A stretch of 13,561 nucleotides of DNA from an uncultured Acidimicrobiales bacterium (GTDB lineage: Bacteria > Actinomycetota > Acidimicrobiia > Acidimicrobiales > Iamiaceae): contig CALANQ010000061.1 of the NCBI GenBank assembly GCA_937926025.1, forward strand, positions 1-13,561, read 5' to 3'. The first letter of the stretch is position 1; every line of letters starts with the position of its first letter. Positions 6,103 to 13,025 of this stretch are shown here, piece after piece. A model generated the notes under the pieces. It saw only the letters and a program-made list of their open reading frames with translations, searched no databases and was not told where the DNA came from. The translations under genes were made by a program, and so were the position numbers.

Positions 6103-6342
6103 TCAGACTTCGGGAGCCGGGCCGAAGCCCGGGGTGCCCATGTCGACCTCGGACCCGAGGCGCAGCCCCGTGGCCCGACCGCTGTCATCGAGGTCGAAGA
6201 TCACCCGCTGCCCCTGGCGGAGCATGCGGAACGGCGAGCCGTGGATCGACCCGGGTGCCAGGTCGTAGTCGGCCAGGTCGCTGTCGCACATGATGATCCC
6301 GTCGCCCGTCCCGGGGTCGTACGACTTGATCACACCTTGCAC
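6103..6342 (-). CDS. Small degenerate cold-shock-domain-like (OB-fold) protein
   Basis: 79 residues from a GTG at 6342-6340, chosen because GGAGG lies 8 nt upstream and similarity starts exactly there (MQGVIKSYDP). The layout follows a cold-shock domain: GVIKSYDPGTGDGII for the first strands, a central LAPGSIHGSPFRMLRQGQRV, and FDLDDSGRATGLRLGS for the last strands, where the LxxGQxVxFDxD pattern is the best match. The RNA-binding motifs are degraded: RNP1 (K-G-F-G-F-I in CspA) reads TGDGII and RNP2 (D-V-F-V-H-F) reads DYDLAPGS, so the stacking aromatics are absent. It may be a lineage-specific OB-fold protein with another role. Its position just upstream of pckG suggests shared transcription. 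Confidence 0.7.
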   Translation of the reverse strand: MQGVIKSYDPGTGDGIIMCDSDLADYDLAPGSIHGSPFRMLRQGQRVIFDLDDSGRATGLRLGSEVDMGTPGFGPAPEV

Positions 6343-6350
6343 AACAACGT

Positions 6351-6355
6351 CCTCC
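6351..6355 (-). promoter_or_regulatory. Ribosome-binding site that decides the cold-shock-like start
   Basis: The minus strand reads GGAGG here, 8 nt before the GTG at 6342. The frame continues upstream for about 40 codons, but that stretch is Arg/Pro-rich and looks non-coding. Confidence 0.65.
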
Positions 6356-6376
6356 ACCTGTGGATGCGGTGGTTCG

Positions 6377-6382
6377 ACCCTA
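6377..6382 (-). promoter_or_regulatory. Possible -10 element for the cold-shock-like/pckG transcript
   Basis: The minus strand reads TAGGGT, a TANNNT match 22 nt upstream of the GGAGG ribosome site. No acceptable -35 is seen at 16-18 nt, so this is only suggestive. Confidence 0.25.
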
Positions 6383-6501
6383 GTTCCGGTCCGGCGCGCG
6401 GCGCACAACCGACGGGGTGCCGGGCCATACGAACTTGGGATGCGCAGCATCGCTCCCGGCGATGTGTCCACGTCAGGGCATCGGACCGTGCGATGGACGC
6501 G

Positions 6502-6532
6502 ACGAAGGCGCCGGCCGAGCCGGCGCCTTCGT
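6502..6532. terminator. Perfect 14-bp hairpin, terminator downstream of rpmB
   Basis: ACGAAGGCGCCGGC (6502-6515) and GCCGGCGCCTTCGT (6519-6532) form a perfect 14-bp stem with a 3-nt loop, 24 nt past the rpmB stop. There is no T-run. The outer part (CGAAGGC) matches that of the hairpin at 4196-4223. Confidence 0.78.
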
Positions 6533-6556
6533 GGAAGAGCTCGGTGCTGGAAAGCG

Positions 6557-6769
6557 TCAGGCGGAGGTCTTGGCCCGGGTGGCCTTGGTGACCTTGCCGG
6601 CCTTGAGGCAGCCGGTGCAGACGTTCACGCGGCGGACGGTGCCGGGCGCCACGACGGCGCGCACCTGCTGGATGTTCGGGCTCCAGCGCCGCTTGGTGCG
6701 ACGGTGGGAGTGGCTCACGCTCATGCCGAACGACGGCTTCTTGCCGCACACTTCACACGTCGAGGCCAT
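6557..6769 (-). CDS. rpmB: 50S ribosomal protein L28, zinc-ribbon (C+) form
   Basis: 70 residues, ATG with GGAG 7 nt upstream. L28 binds 23S rRNA in the large subunit. The family pattern is plain: CEVCGKKPSFGMSVSHSHRRTKRRW, then WSPNIQQVRAVV and RRVNVCTGCLKAGKVTK. Two CxxC pairs (Cys5/Cys8 and Cys51/Cys54) make this the zinc-binding paralogue; many actinobacteria also encode a cysteine-free copy that replaces it under zinc limitation. It is transcribed as a single gene: its own promoter is at 6823-6852 and a hairpin follows its stop. It is divergent from fakA, a commonly conserved arrangement. Confidence 0.95.
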   Translation of the reverse strand: MASTCEVCGKKPSFGMSVSHSHRRTKRRWSPNIQQVRAVVAPGTVRRVNVCTGCLKAGKVTKATRAKTSA

Positions 6770-6822
6770 CACTGCACTCCAGGGTTTCGCTACCGGTCGA
6801 CCCGGGTTCGGGCCGAGGGACA

Positions 6823-6852
6823 AAGCTACGCGGTCGCGCGGGCCGTCCACAA
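6823..6852 (-). promoter_or_regulatory. rpmB: Probable rpmB promoter
   Basis: The minus strand carries TTGTGG (6852-6847) and TAGCTT (6828-6823) separated by 18 nt. The start point would be near 6816, giving a leader of about 45 nt containing the GGAG ribosome site. This is a consensus match only. Confidence 0.4.
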
Positions 6853-6885
6853 GCCGAGCGGCGGTGCGGCTGACGTGTCCGTCGT

Positions 6886-6914
6886 CTGACCACCCTCCGC
6901 GCAGTCGGTAGGCT
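6886..6914 (+). promoter_or_regulatory. fakA: Probable fakA promoter giving a leaderless or near-leaderless mRNA
   Basis: CTGACC (6886-6891) and TAGGCT (6909-6914) are 17 nt apart. The ATG at 6923 begins 9 nt after the -10 hexamer, so transcription would start at or within a few bases of the start codon. No ribosome site precedes the ATG, which agrees with leaderless translation as is common in actinobacteria. Confidence 0.45.
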
Positions 6915-6922
6915 GCGCCGCC

Positions 6923-8590
6923 ATGACCACGCTCGAGCGCCTCGGTGCCGACGATCTCCGGCTCGTCGTCGCCGCATTCCGAGACGCCCTGCAGGCGCAC
7001 AAGGACGGCATCAACCGCCTGAACGTCTACCCGGTCCCCGACGGGGACACCGGCAGCAACATGGCCCTCACCATCACGTCCGTGGCCGCCGAGCTCGACG
7101 AGGTGGACGGCGATCTGGCCGCGGTGTGCAAGGCCATCGGCCACGGGGCGCTCATGGGTGCCCGGGGGAACAGCGGCGTCATCCTCTCGCAGATCCTGCG
7201 CGGGCTGACCCAGACGCTGGCCAGCGCCACCGACGGGCAGATCGACGCGGCGCTGCTGGCCCAGGGCCTCGAGGTGGCGGCCAAGGGTGCGTACGAAGCG
7301 GTGGGCAACCCGGTCGAGGGCACCATCCTCACCGTCATCCGCGTGGCCTCCGAGGGCGCGTCGGCCGCTGCCGGCTCCGGAGCATCGCTGGTCGAGGTGC
7401 TCGACGCCGCCCGCACCTCGGGGCACGAGGCGCTGGCCAACACGCCCGAGCAGCTCGAGGTGCTCAAGCAGGCCGGCGTCGTCGATGCCGGCGGCACCGG
7501 GCTGATGCTGCTGATCGACGGCTTCCTGCACGTGGTCGATGGCCGCGACCTGCCCGCCGCGTCCATCACCGAGGCGGTCGCCGACGCCGGCCACGTCGAG
7601 GACCTGCAGATCCTCGCCCACGGCGAGGAGGGTCACGAGAAGGGCCTCGCCGATCTCCGCTACGAGGTCATGTACATCCTCGAGGCGCCCGACGCGGCCA
7701 TCCCGGCGTTCAAGGACGTGTGGGCGGGCATCGGCGACTCCATCGTGGTGGTCGGCGCCGACGGCCTCTTCAACTGCCACATCCACACCGACGACATCGG
7801 CCCGGCCATCGAGGCCGCCATCGAGATCGGCAAGCCCTCCAAGATCCGCGTCACCGACCTCCTCGAAGAGGTCGAGGAGGAGCGCTGGGTCCGCGAGGCC
7901 GAGGAGAACCCCGAACCCGCGCCCGACGCCACCCCGGTGGAGACGGCCGTGGTCGCCATCGCCACCGGCGACGGCGTGAAGCGCATCTTCCACTCGCTCG
8001 GCGCCCGCGTGCTGACCGGCGGCCAGTCGATGAACCCGTCCACGGCCCAGATCCTCGAAGCGGTCGAGGCGGCACCGTCGGACTGCGTGGTCATCCTGCC
8101 CAACAACAAGAACATCATCGCCGTGGCCGAGCAGGTCGACGCCACCACGGACAAGACGGTCATCGTGGTGCCCACCAAGGGCATCCCCGAGGGCTTCGCC
8201 GCCCTGGTCGCCTACGACCCCGACGCGCCCATCGCCGCCAACGCGTCGGACATGGCCGAGGCCGCCGCCAACGTGCTGGCCGGCGAGGTCACCCAGGCCG
8301 TGCGGGACTCGTCGTGCGATGTCGGGCCCATCGCCGAAGGCGACTACCTCGGCATCGCCCGCGACGGCATCCAGGCTGTGGCCCCCTCCATCAGCGCGGC
8401 CACCATCGGCCTGCTGGACCACCTCCTCACCGAGGACCACGAGATCGTCACGCTCATCACCGGCGAGGGCTCCACCGACGCGGAGACGCGCAAGGTCATG
8501 CTCTGGCTGGAGGAGCACCACGACGGTGTGGAGACCGAGACCCATCACGGCGGCCAGCCGCTCTACCCCTACTTCCTCGGCATCGAGTAG
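6923..8590 (+). CDS. fakA: Fatty acid kinase catalytic subunit FakA-like (DAK2/DhaL-DegV-associated)
   Basis: 555 residues, full length for the FakA/YloV family. In Gram-positive bacteria FakA phosphorylates fatty acids held by FakB (DegV-family) carrier proteins, producing acyl-phosphate for phospholipid synthesis; it acts in the cytoplasm. The N-terminal DhaL kinase domain (about 1-205) carries NVYPVPDGDTGSNM (34-47) with Asp40 and Asp42 as metal ligands, LMGARGNSGVILSQ (77-90) and DAGGTGLMLLIDG (188-200). The middle domain has GLADLRYEVMYIL (241-253) and NCHIHTDD (284-291), whose histidines are likely metal ligands. The C-terminal domain includes CVVILPNNKNII (about 389-400) and VVPTKGIPEGFAAL. 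No fakB gene lies in the window. A GT-C-like gene follows after 3 nt. Confidence 0.93.
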   Translation: MTTLERLGADDLRLVVAAFRDALQAHKDGINRLNVYPVPDGDTGSNMALTITSVAAELDEVDGDLAAVCKAIGHGALMGARGNSGVILSQILRGLTQTLASATDGQIDAALLAQGLEVAAKGAYEAVGNPVEGTILTVIRVASEGASAAAGSGASLVEVLDAARTSGHEALANTPEQLEVLKQAGVVDAGGTGLMLLIDGFLHVVDGRDLPAASITEAVADAGHVEDLQILAHGEEGHEKGLADLRYEVMYILEAPDAAIPAFKDVWAGIGDSIVVVGADGLFNCHIHTDDIGPAIEAAIEIGKPSKIRVTDLLEEVEEERWVREAEENPEPAPDATPVETAVVAIATGDGVKRIFHSLGARVLTGGQSMNPSTAQILEAVEAAPSDCVVILPNNKNIIAVAEQVDATTDKTVIVVPTKGIPEGFAALVAYDPDAPIAANASDMAEAAANVLAGEVTQAVRDSSCDVGPIAEGDYLGIARDGIQAVAPSISAATIGLLDHLLTEDHEIVTLITGEGSTDAETRKVMLWLEEHHDGVETETHHGGQPLYPYFLGIE

Positions 8591-8593
8591 CCC

Positions 8594-10039
8594 GTGCCCG
8601 AGGCGGAGGACGAGGCGGGGGCAGCGCAGCCCGACGCCGCGCCCGCACGCACCCGACCGAGCCGGCCCGTCGGCCCGACCCGGCCGGTCACCTCGCTCGC
8701 CGGGTTCGACGACCCGCTCCCGCTGCACCAGAAGGTGCGGGCGTGGGGGTGGGGCGCGTGGCTGGTGGCGGCCGTCCTGCTGCTCCGGCTGGCGGCGGTG
8801 GCCGGCATGCGTCTCTTCCTGTCCGTGGACTCTGCGGAGTACGACCGCCTGGACTTCACGGGCGACGGCCGCCGACCGTGGGCGGTGCCGTTCCTGTACT
8901 GGCTGATCCCGGGCACCAACCGGGCCCTCGTCATCGGCCAGGCGGTGGTGGGGGCGGTGTGCTGGTCCGTGCTCGCGCTGTCGGCGGGGGCGTGGTTCCG
9001 GCTCCGGCCGGCCCGGGGGGCGGTGGCGGGGGTGCTGGCCGCCCTGGGCTGCACCAGCGTCGTCACCAACTGGGACGCCGCCAAGCTGTCGGAGTCGCTC
9101 GGCCTGTCGCTCACCGTCCTGGTGGTCGCGGCCTGGCTGAACTTCTTACGGCGCACGGAGCTGGCCACGGCGCTGCTGGTGGCGCTGGCCACCTTGCCGT
9201 GGCTGTTCGTGCGCCAGAGCATCGTGCCCACGGCCTGGATGGCGGTCGGGCTGGTGGTGGTGGCGGTCGTGGTGCTCGCCCGTCGCCGGGGCCGACGGGA
9301 CCTGGGGGTCCGGCTCCTCGCCCTCCTCGCCATCGTGCTGGCCGTGGAGGGGGCGCTGGCCACGGCCAGCTACAGCCGCAACCAGGAGATCGTGCACGAG
9401 AACCTGCTGGTCATCGTGGCCAACCGGGTGGCCTCGGACCCGGCCCGGCTCGAGTGGTTCACCCAGCACGGCATGCCGGTGCCGGCGTCGGGGGCGCTCG
9501 ATCCCGACTCGCTGCGCTCGGATCCGGCGTTCTCCGACTGGGTCGCCCACGAGGGCCGCAGCACCTACGTGCGCTACCTCGCCACCCACCCCTGGTACAC
9601 GGCCACGGCGCCGCTCGACGACTTCGCCGGCGTCCGCCAGCCCAACGCCGAGGAGCAGGTGCCGTCCACCGCCATGCTGGCGCCGCCCGCGTTCTACGCA
9701 TCGGTGCGGCTCGTGCTCCCGGAGCCGGTGGAGGACCTGCTGTTCGGGCCGGGCGACACCGGCATGGTCATCGCCCTGACGGTCGTCGTGCTGGGGTGGA
9801 GCCTGGCCCGGGTCGGGCGGCGGAGCCCCCGCTGGCCGCTCCCGCTGGCGCTCATCGGGCTGGCCGTCGCCTCGCTCTACACCGGGTGGCACGGCGCCAC
9901 GCCGGAGCTGGACCGGCTGGCGCTGGCCGGTGCCGTGGCGCTCCGCATCGGCCTGGTCCTGCAGCTCGCCGTGCTGATCGAGGACGAGGTGCAGCTGCGG
10001 CGCCGCTCGGTCGACGGCGATGTCGCACCGCCCTCGTAG
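8594..10039 (+). CDS. Polytopic membrane protein, GT-C glycosyltransferase-like
   Basis: 481 residues, GTG start 3 nt after the fakA stop, implying translational coupling. A polar, Pro/Ala-rich N-terminal tail of about 50 residues precedes roughly ten hydrophobic segments (55-72, 95-106, 112-132, 143-157, 170-184, 190-205, 211-230, 240-258, 390-407, 415-430, 443-462). After the first helix comes SVDSAEY (77-83), where an acidic residue pair in the first outer loop is typical of GT-C enzymes that use polyprenyl-phosphate sugars. A large outer domain spans about 260-388, with SDPARLEWFTQHGMP (281-295). This supports a cell-envelope glycosyltransferase or lipid-linked sugar transferase, but I see no signature specific enough to name a family or substrate. 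Confidence 0.6.
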   Translation: MPEAEDEAGAAQPDAAPARTRPSRPVGPTRPVTSLAGFDDPLPLHQKVRAWGWGAWLVAAVLLLRLAAVAGMRLFLSVDSAEYDRLDFTGDGRRPWAVPFLYWLIPGTNRALVIGQAVVGAVCWSVLALSAGAWFRLRPARGAVAGVLAALGCTSVVTNWDAAKLSESLGLSLTVLVVAAWLNFLRRTELATALLVALATLPWLFVRQSIVPTAWMAVGLVVVAVVVLARRRGRRDLGVRLLALLAIVLAVEGALATASYSRNQEIVHENLLVIVANRVASDPARLEWFTQHGMPVPASGALDPDSLRSDPAFSDWVAHEGRSTYVRYLATHPWYTATAPLDDFAGVRQPNAEEQVPSTAMLAPPAFYASVRLVLPEPVEDLLFGPGDTGMVIALTVVVLGWSLARVGRRSPRWPLPLALIGLAVASLYTGWHGATPELDRLALAGAVALRIGLVLQLAVLIEDEVQLRRRSVDGDVAPPS

Positions 10040-10051
10040 CCTCCAGGGGCG

Positions 10052-12274
10052 ATGACCGACGGCCCTCTGACCTACGCCGACCTGGCGGACTTCCCGCTCA
10101 CGGCCATCAGCGCCCTCCACGCCAGCCCCAAGAAGGTCGACGCCCTGGACAAGATCGGCGTCGGCGACATCTTGGACCTGGTCACCTACTACCCGCGCCG
10201 CCACGTCGACCGGTCCCGCCAGGTGGCCATCCGGGACCTGGTCCCGGGGGAGGAGGCGATGGTGGTCGGCACGGTGCGCAGCCACAAGGCCCACCGGCCG
10301 CCGCGCCGGGGGCGGGGCCGGCCCCTCAACCGCGACGAGTTCGACGTCACCGACGGCACGGGCGGACGGCTCAAGGTCACGTTCTTCAACACGTGGGGCA
10401 TCGACCAGAAGCTGGCGGTCGGCACCGAGGCGGTGTTCTTCGGGAAGATCGACAGCTTCAACGGCCGGCCCCAGCTCACCAACCCGGTGGTCGACGTGAT
10501 CGGCGGCGAGCAGACCGGCCGCATCATCAGCGTCTACCCGCAGCACCAGGTCTCGGTCAGCGGCTCCAAGGTGAAGACCAAGCTGGAGTCCGACGACTTC
10601 GCCCGTTGGATCGGCGTGGCCCTGGGCAAGACCCGCGCCCGGGGCCTGGCCGAGCCCCTGCCCGAGGCCGTGCGGTCCCGGCTCGGGCTCATCGGGCGGG
10701 AGGCGGCGCTGTGGGGCTACCACCAGCCCGAGGAGTGGCGGGACATCGCCGCCTCCCGGAAGCGGCTGGTGTTCGACGAGCTGCTCCGGGTGCAGCTGGC
10801 GCTCGTGCTGCGGAAGCGGTCGCTGGAGCGCACGGCCAAGGGCATGGTGCACGACGGCTCGGGCGAGCTGGTCCGCCGGTTCCACGACGCCCTCCCGTAC
10901 CCGCTCACCACGGCCCAGCACCGGGTCATCGACGAGATCACCCGGGACCTCACCGGCTCGCACCCGATGCACCGGCTCCTCCAGGGCGATGTCGGCGCCG
11001 GCAAGACCGTGGTCGCGGTGACCGCGCTGCTCACCGCCGTCCAGGGCGGGCACCAGGGCGCGCTCATGGCGCCCACCGAGGTGCTGGCCGAGCAGCACTT
11101 CGCCGGGGTCCGGGCGCTGCTCGCCGACCTGCGGGTCCCCGGCGACCCGGACCCGGACTCCCTGTTCGCCGGCCTGGCCGAGGACCGGCCGCTGCGGGTG
11201 GAGCTGCTCACCAACAAGGTGCCGGCGGCCGCCCGCCGGAAGCTGGCCGAGGGGCTGGCCAGCGGCGAGGTCGACATCTTGATCGGCACCCACGCCCTCA
11301 TCGAGGACAAGGTGGCGTTCCGCTCGCTGGGCGTCGTCGTCATCGACGAGCAGCACCGCTTCGGCGTGGAGCAGCGCGACGCACTGCGTCAGAAGGGGGC
11401 CGACGGCCTCACGCCCGACGTGCTGGTGATGACGGCAACGCCGATCCCGCGCACCGCGGCCATGACCGTCTACGGCGACCTCGACGTGTCGATCCTCGAC
11501 GAGCTGCCGCCGGGGCGGACACCCATCGAGACCACGTGGGTCCGCGTCGACGGCGAAGGCGACGACCCGGAGGCCGAGCAGCCGGTGTGGGACCACGTGC
11601 GAGCCGAGGTGGCGGCCGGACGCCAGGCGTACGTGGTGTGCCCGCTGGTCGAGGGTTCCGACAAGCTCGAGGTGGCCTCCGCCGAGGAGACCCTCGAGCG
11701 CCTCGCCGGGGGCGAGCTCCACGGCCTCTCGCTCGGCCTGCTCCACGGCCGGATGGCCAGCGCGGACAAGGAGCAGGTCATGGACGCCTTCCGGGCCGGG
11801 CGGACGCAGGTCCTCGTGGCCACCACGGTCATCGAGGTCGGCGTCGACGTCCCGAACGCCACCGTCATGGTCATCCTCGACGCGGATCGCTTCGGCATCG
11901 CGCAGCTCCACCAGCTCCGCGGTCGGGTGGGCCGGGGCGCCCACGCGTCCACGTGCTGGCTGGTGGGCGCGGGCACCACGCCGGACGGCCAGGCCCGGCT
12001 GGAGGCGATGGTCCGCACCACCGACGGGTTCGAGCTGGCCGAGGTCGACCTGGACCTGCGCGGCGAGGGCACCCTGATGGGCGAGCGCCAGAAGGGCAAG
12101 AACGACCTCAAGCTGGCCTCCCTCCGGCGCGACCGCGAGTGGGTGGAGAAGGCCCGCGAGGTGGCGTTCGACCTCGTCGACGCCGACCCGGACCTCTCCC
12201 ACAGCGCCGTCCTCGCCGATGAGGTCCGCCTCCTCCTCGGCGACGCCGACGCCGACTTCCTCCTCAAGTCCTGA
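10052..12274 (+). CDS. recG: ATP-dependent DNA helicase RecG
   Basis: 740 residues, ATG 12 nt after the previous stop. RecG is a cytoplasmic, double-stranded-DNA-translocating helicase that remodels stalled replication forks and branched recombination intermediates. An N-terminal OB-fold wedge domain (about 55-160, including VVGTVRSHKA and FDVTDGTGGRLKVTFFN) recognises the branch point. Helicase motifs follow in order: TAQHRVIDEI (Q/I region, 287-296), Walker A GDVGAGKT (312-319), MAPTEVLAEQH (339-349), DEQH (432-435), TATPIPRT (461-468), LLHGRM near 564, ATTVIEVGVDVPNA near 590 and QLRGRVGRG near 625. All are intact. The fakA-recG neighbourhood is conserved widely in Gram-positive bacteria; a membrane protein gene intervenes here. 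Confidence 0.96.
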   Translation: MTDGPLTYADLADFPLTAISALHASPKKVDALDKIGVGDILDLVTYYPRRHVDRSRQVAIRDLVPGEEAMVVGTVRSHKAHRPPRRGRGRPLNRDEFDVTDGTGGRLKVTFFNTWGIDQKLAVGTEAVFFGKIDSFNGRPQLTNPVVDVIGGEQTGRIISVYPQHQVSVSGSKVKTKLESDDFARWIGVALGKTRARGLAEPLPEAVRSRLGLIGREAALWGYHQPEEWRDIAASRKRLVFDELLRVQLALVLRKRSLERTAKGMVHDGSGELVRRFHDALPYPLTTAQHRVIDEITRDLTGSHPMHRLLQGDVGAGKTVVAVTALLTAVQGGHQGALMAPTEVLAEQHFAGVRALLADLRVPGDPDPDSLFAGLAEDRPLRVELLTNKVPAAARRKLAEGLASGEVDILIGTHALIEDKVAFRSLGVVVIDEQHRFGVEQRDALRQKGADGLTPDVLVMTATPIPRTAAMTVYGDLDVSILDELPPGRTPIETTWVRVDGEGDDPEAEQPVWDHVRAEVAAGRQAYVVCPLVEGSDKLEVASAEETLERLAGGELHGLSLGLLHGRMASADKEQVMDAFRAGRTQVLVATTVIEVGVDVPNATVMVILDADRFGIAQLHQLRGRVGRGAHASTCWLVGAGTTPDGQARLEAMVRTTDGFELAEVDLDLRGEGTLMGERQKGKNDLKLASLRRDREWVEKAREVAFDLVDADPDLSHSAVLADEVRLLLGDADADFLLKS

Positions 12275-12327
12275 GCAAGGGCCTCCTCGGTGCGCGATCG
12301 TGAGCGGAGGCGAGACGGGGAGGATCG

Positions 12328-12768
12328 ATGACCTATCGGAACGTGCTGCTCGTGCTGCACATCGCATCGGCGGCGGCCTGGCTGGGCGCCAACCTGGTGC
12401 AGCTGGCGCTGACGCCGCAGTTCGCGCGGAAGGGCGGCGAGGTGGCGGCCTCGTGGTTCGAGGCGGCCTCGTGGTTGGGCAAGCGCTACTACAACCTCGT
12501 CGGGATCGTCCTGGCGGTGACGGGGATCCTGCTCGTCCAGGAGACGGGGTACGAGTGGTCGGCCGGCTTCGTGGCCGTCGGCATCACCGTGATCGTGATC
12601 GGAGCCGTGCTCGGGATCACCTTCTTCGCCCCGGAGGGCGAGCGCCTGGCCGCGGCGAGCCGCCAGGGCGGAACGGTCGCCTGGAACCGCTACGTGGCGG
12701 TTGCGCTCGTGGACACCAGCCTCGTGCTGCTCACCATCGCCGCCATGGTCTGGAAGTGGCACGCCTGA
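12328..12768 (+). CDS. Four-helix membrane protein, DUF2269/CopD-like
   Basis: 146 residues, ATG with GGGGAGG at 12317-12323. Four hydrophobic segments are seen at about 5-25, 55-72, 77-100 and 120-140. The first helix reads VLLVLHIASAAAWLGANLV, the HxxxxxxWxG pattern typical of DUF2269 and CopD-like membrane proteins, where the His can be a haem or metal ligand. The remaining helices fit the same small-protein layout. The function of the DUF2269 group is unknown. It starts 53 nt after recG, so it may be read from the same transcript or its own promoter; no clear promoter is visible. Confidence 0.72.
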   Translation: MTYRNVLLVLHIASAAAWLGANLVQLALTPQFARKGGEVAASWFEAASWLGKRYYNLVGIVLAVTGILLVQETGYEWSAGFVAVGITVIVIGAVLGITFFAPEGERLAAASRQGGTVAWNRYVAVALVDTSLVLLTIAAMVWKWHA

Positions 12769-12789
12769 ACGCGCCGGAGGGTCCTCTGG

Positions 12790-13005
12790 ATGATCGAGAC
12801 GGCGTTGACCGTTCGAGCGGCCAACGATGGACGCGGCCACATCGCGCTCGCGGTCGCCATCGGCCACGGTCGGGGCTGGGGAAACCCGGACGAGTCGCAG
12901 CTCGACGAAGGGGCGTGGCGCGTTGCCGCCGGGCTGACCGTCGAGGTCGCGGTCTTGGACCAGCTCGCCGCTGACGCCCGACGCTGGAGCCGCGCCCCTC
13001 GTTGA
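12790..13005 (+). CDS. Small protein of unknown function
   Basis: 71 residues, ATG with GGAGG at 12776-12780 (9-nt spacing), 21 nt after the preceding stop. I do not recognise it securely. It reads GHIALAVAIGHGRGWGN, then WRVAAGLTVEVAVLDQLAADARRW, a strand-turn-strand layout ending in a short helix. This faintly recalls the C-terminal half of small actinobacterial proteins that end in a beta strand plus a 'LDQLA' helix (DUF6228-like), so it could be a truncated member, but that is a guess. No signal peptide or membrane segment is seen. The good ribosome site and sensible amino-acid content favour a real gene. Confidence 0.5.
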   Translation: MIETALTVRAANDGRGHIALAVAIGHGRGWGNPDESQLDEGAWRVAAGLTVEVAVLDQLAADARRWSRAPR

Positions 13006-13025
13006 CGCGTCGCCCGCCCCCGCGG

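Noticed and set aside
4254..6293. Long plus-strand open frame opposite pckG
   Set aside because: It is antisense to a gene with all GTP-PEPCK motifs and its translation is low-complexity Val/Gly/Asp.
10037..10042. TAGCCT as a -10 element for a separate recG promoter
   Set aside because: It overlaps the stop codon of the upstream gene and has no -35 at a suitable distance; the 12-nt gap fits operon transcription better.
7126..12222. Very long plus-strand open frame (about 1,700 codons) across fakA, the GT-C gene and recG
   Set aside because: It is an out-of-frame shadow: Arg/Pro/Gly-rich, no domain signals, and it overlaps three genes with clear family motifs. Long stop-free alternative frames are expected at this GC content.
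12281..12311. GCCTCC/GGAGGC inverted repeat after recG
   Set aside because: Only 6 bp with a 19-nt loop; not stable enough to call a terminator.
9146..12367. Minus-strand open frame of about 1,070 codons opposite recG and the GT-C gene
   Set aside because: It is the complement of codon-biased genes, with no recognisable domain.
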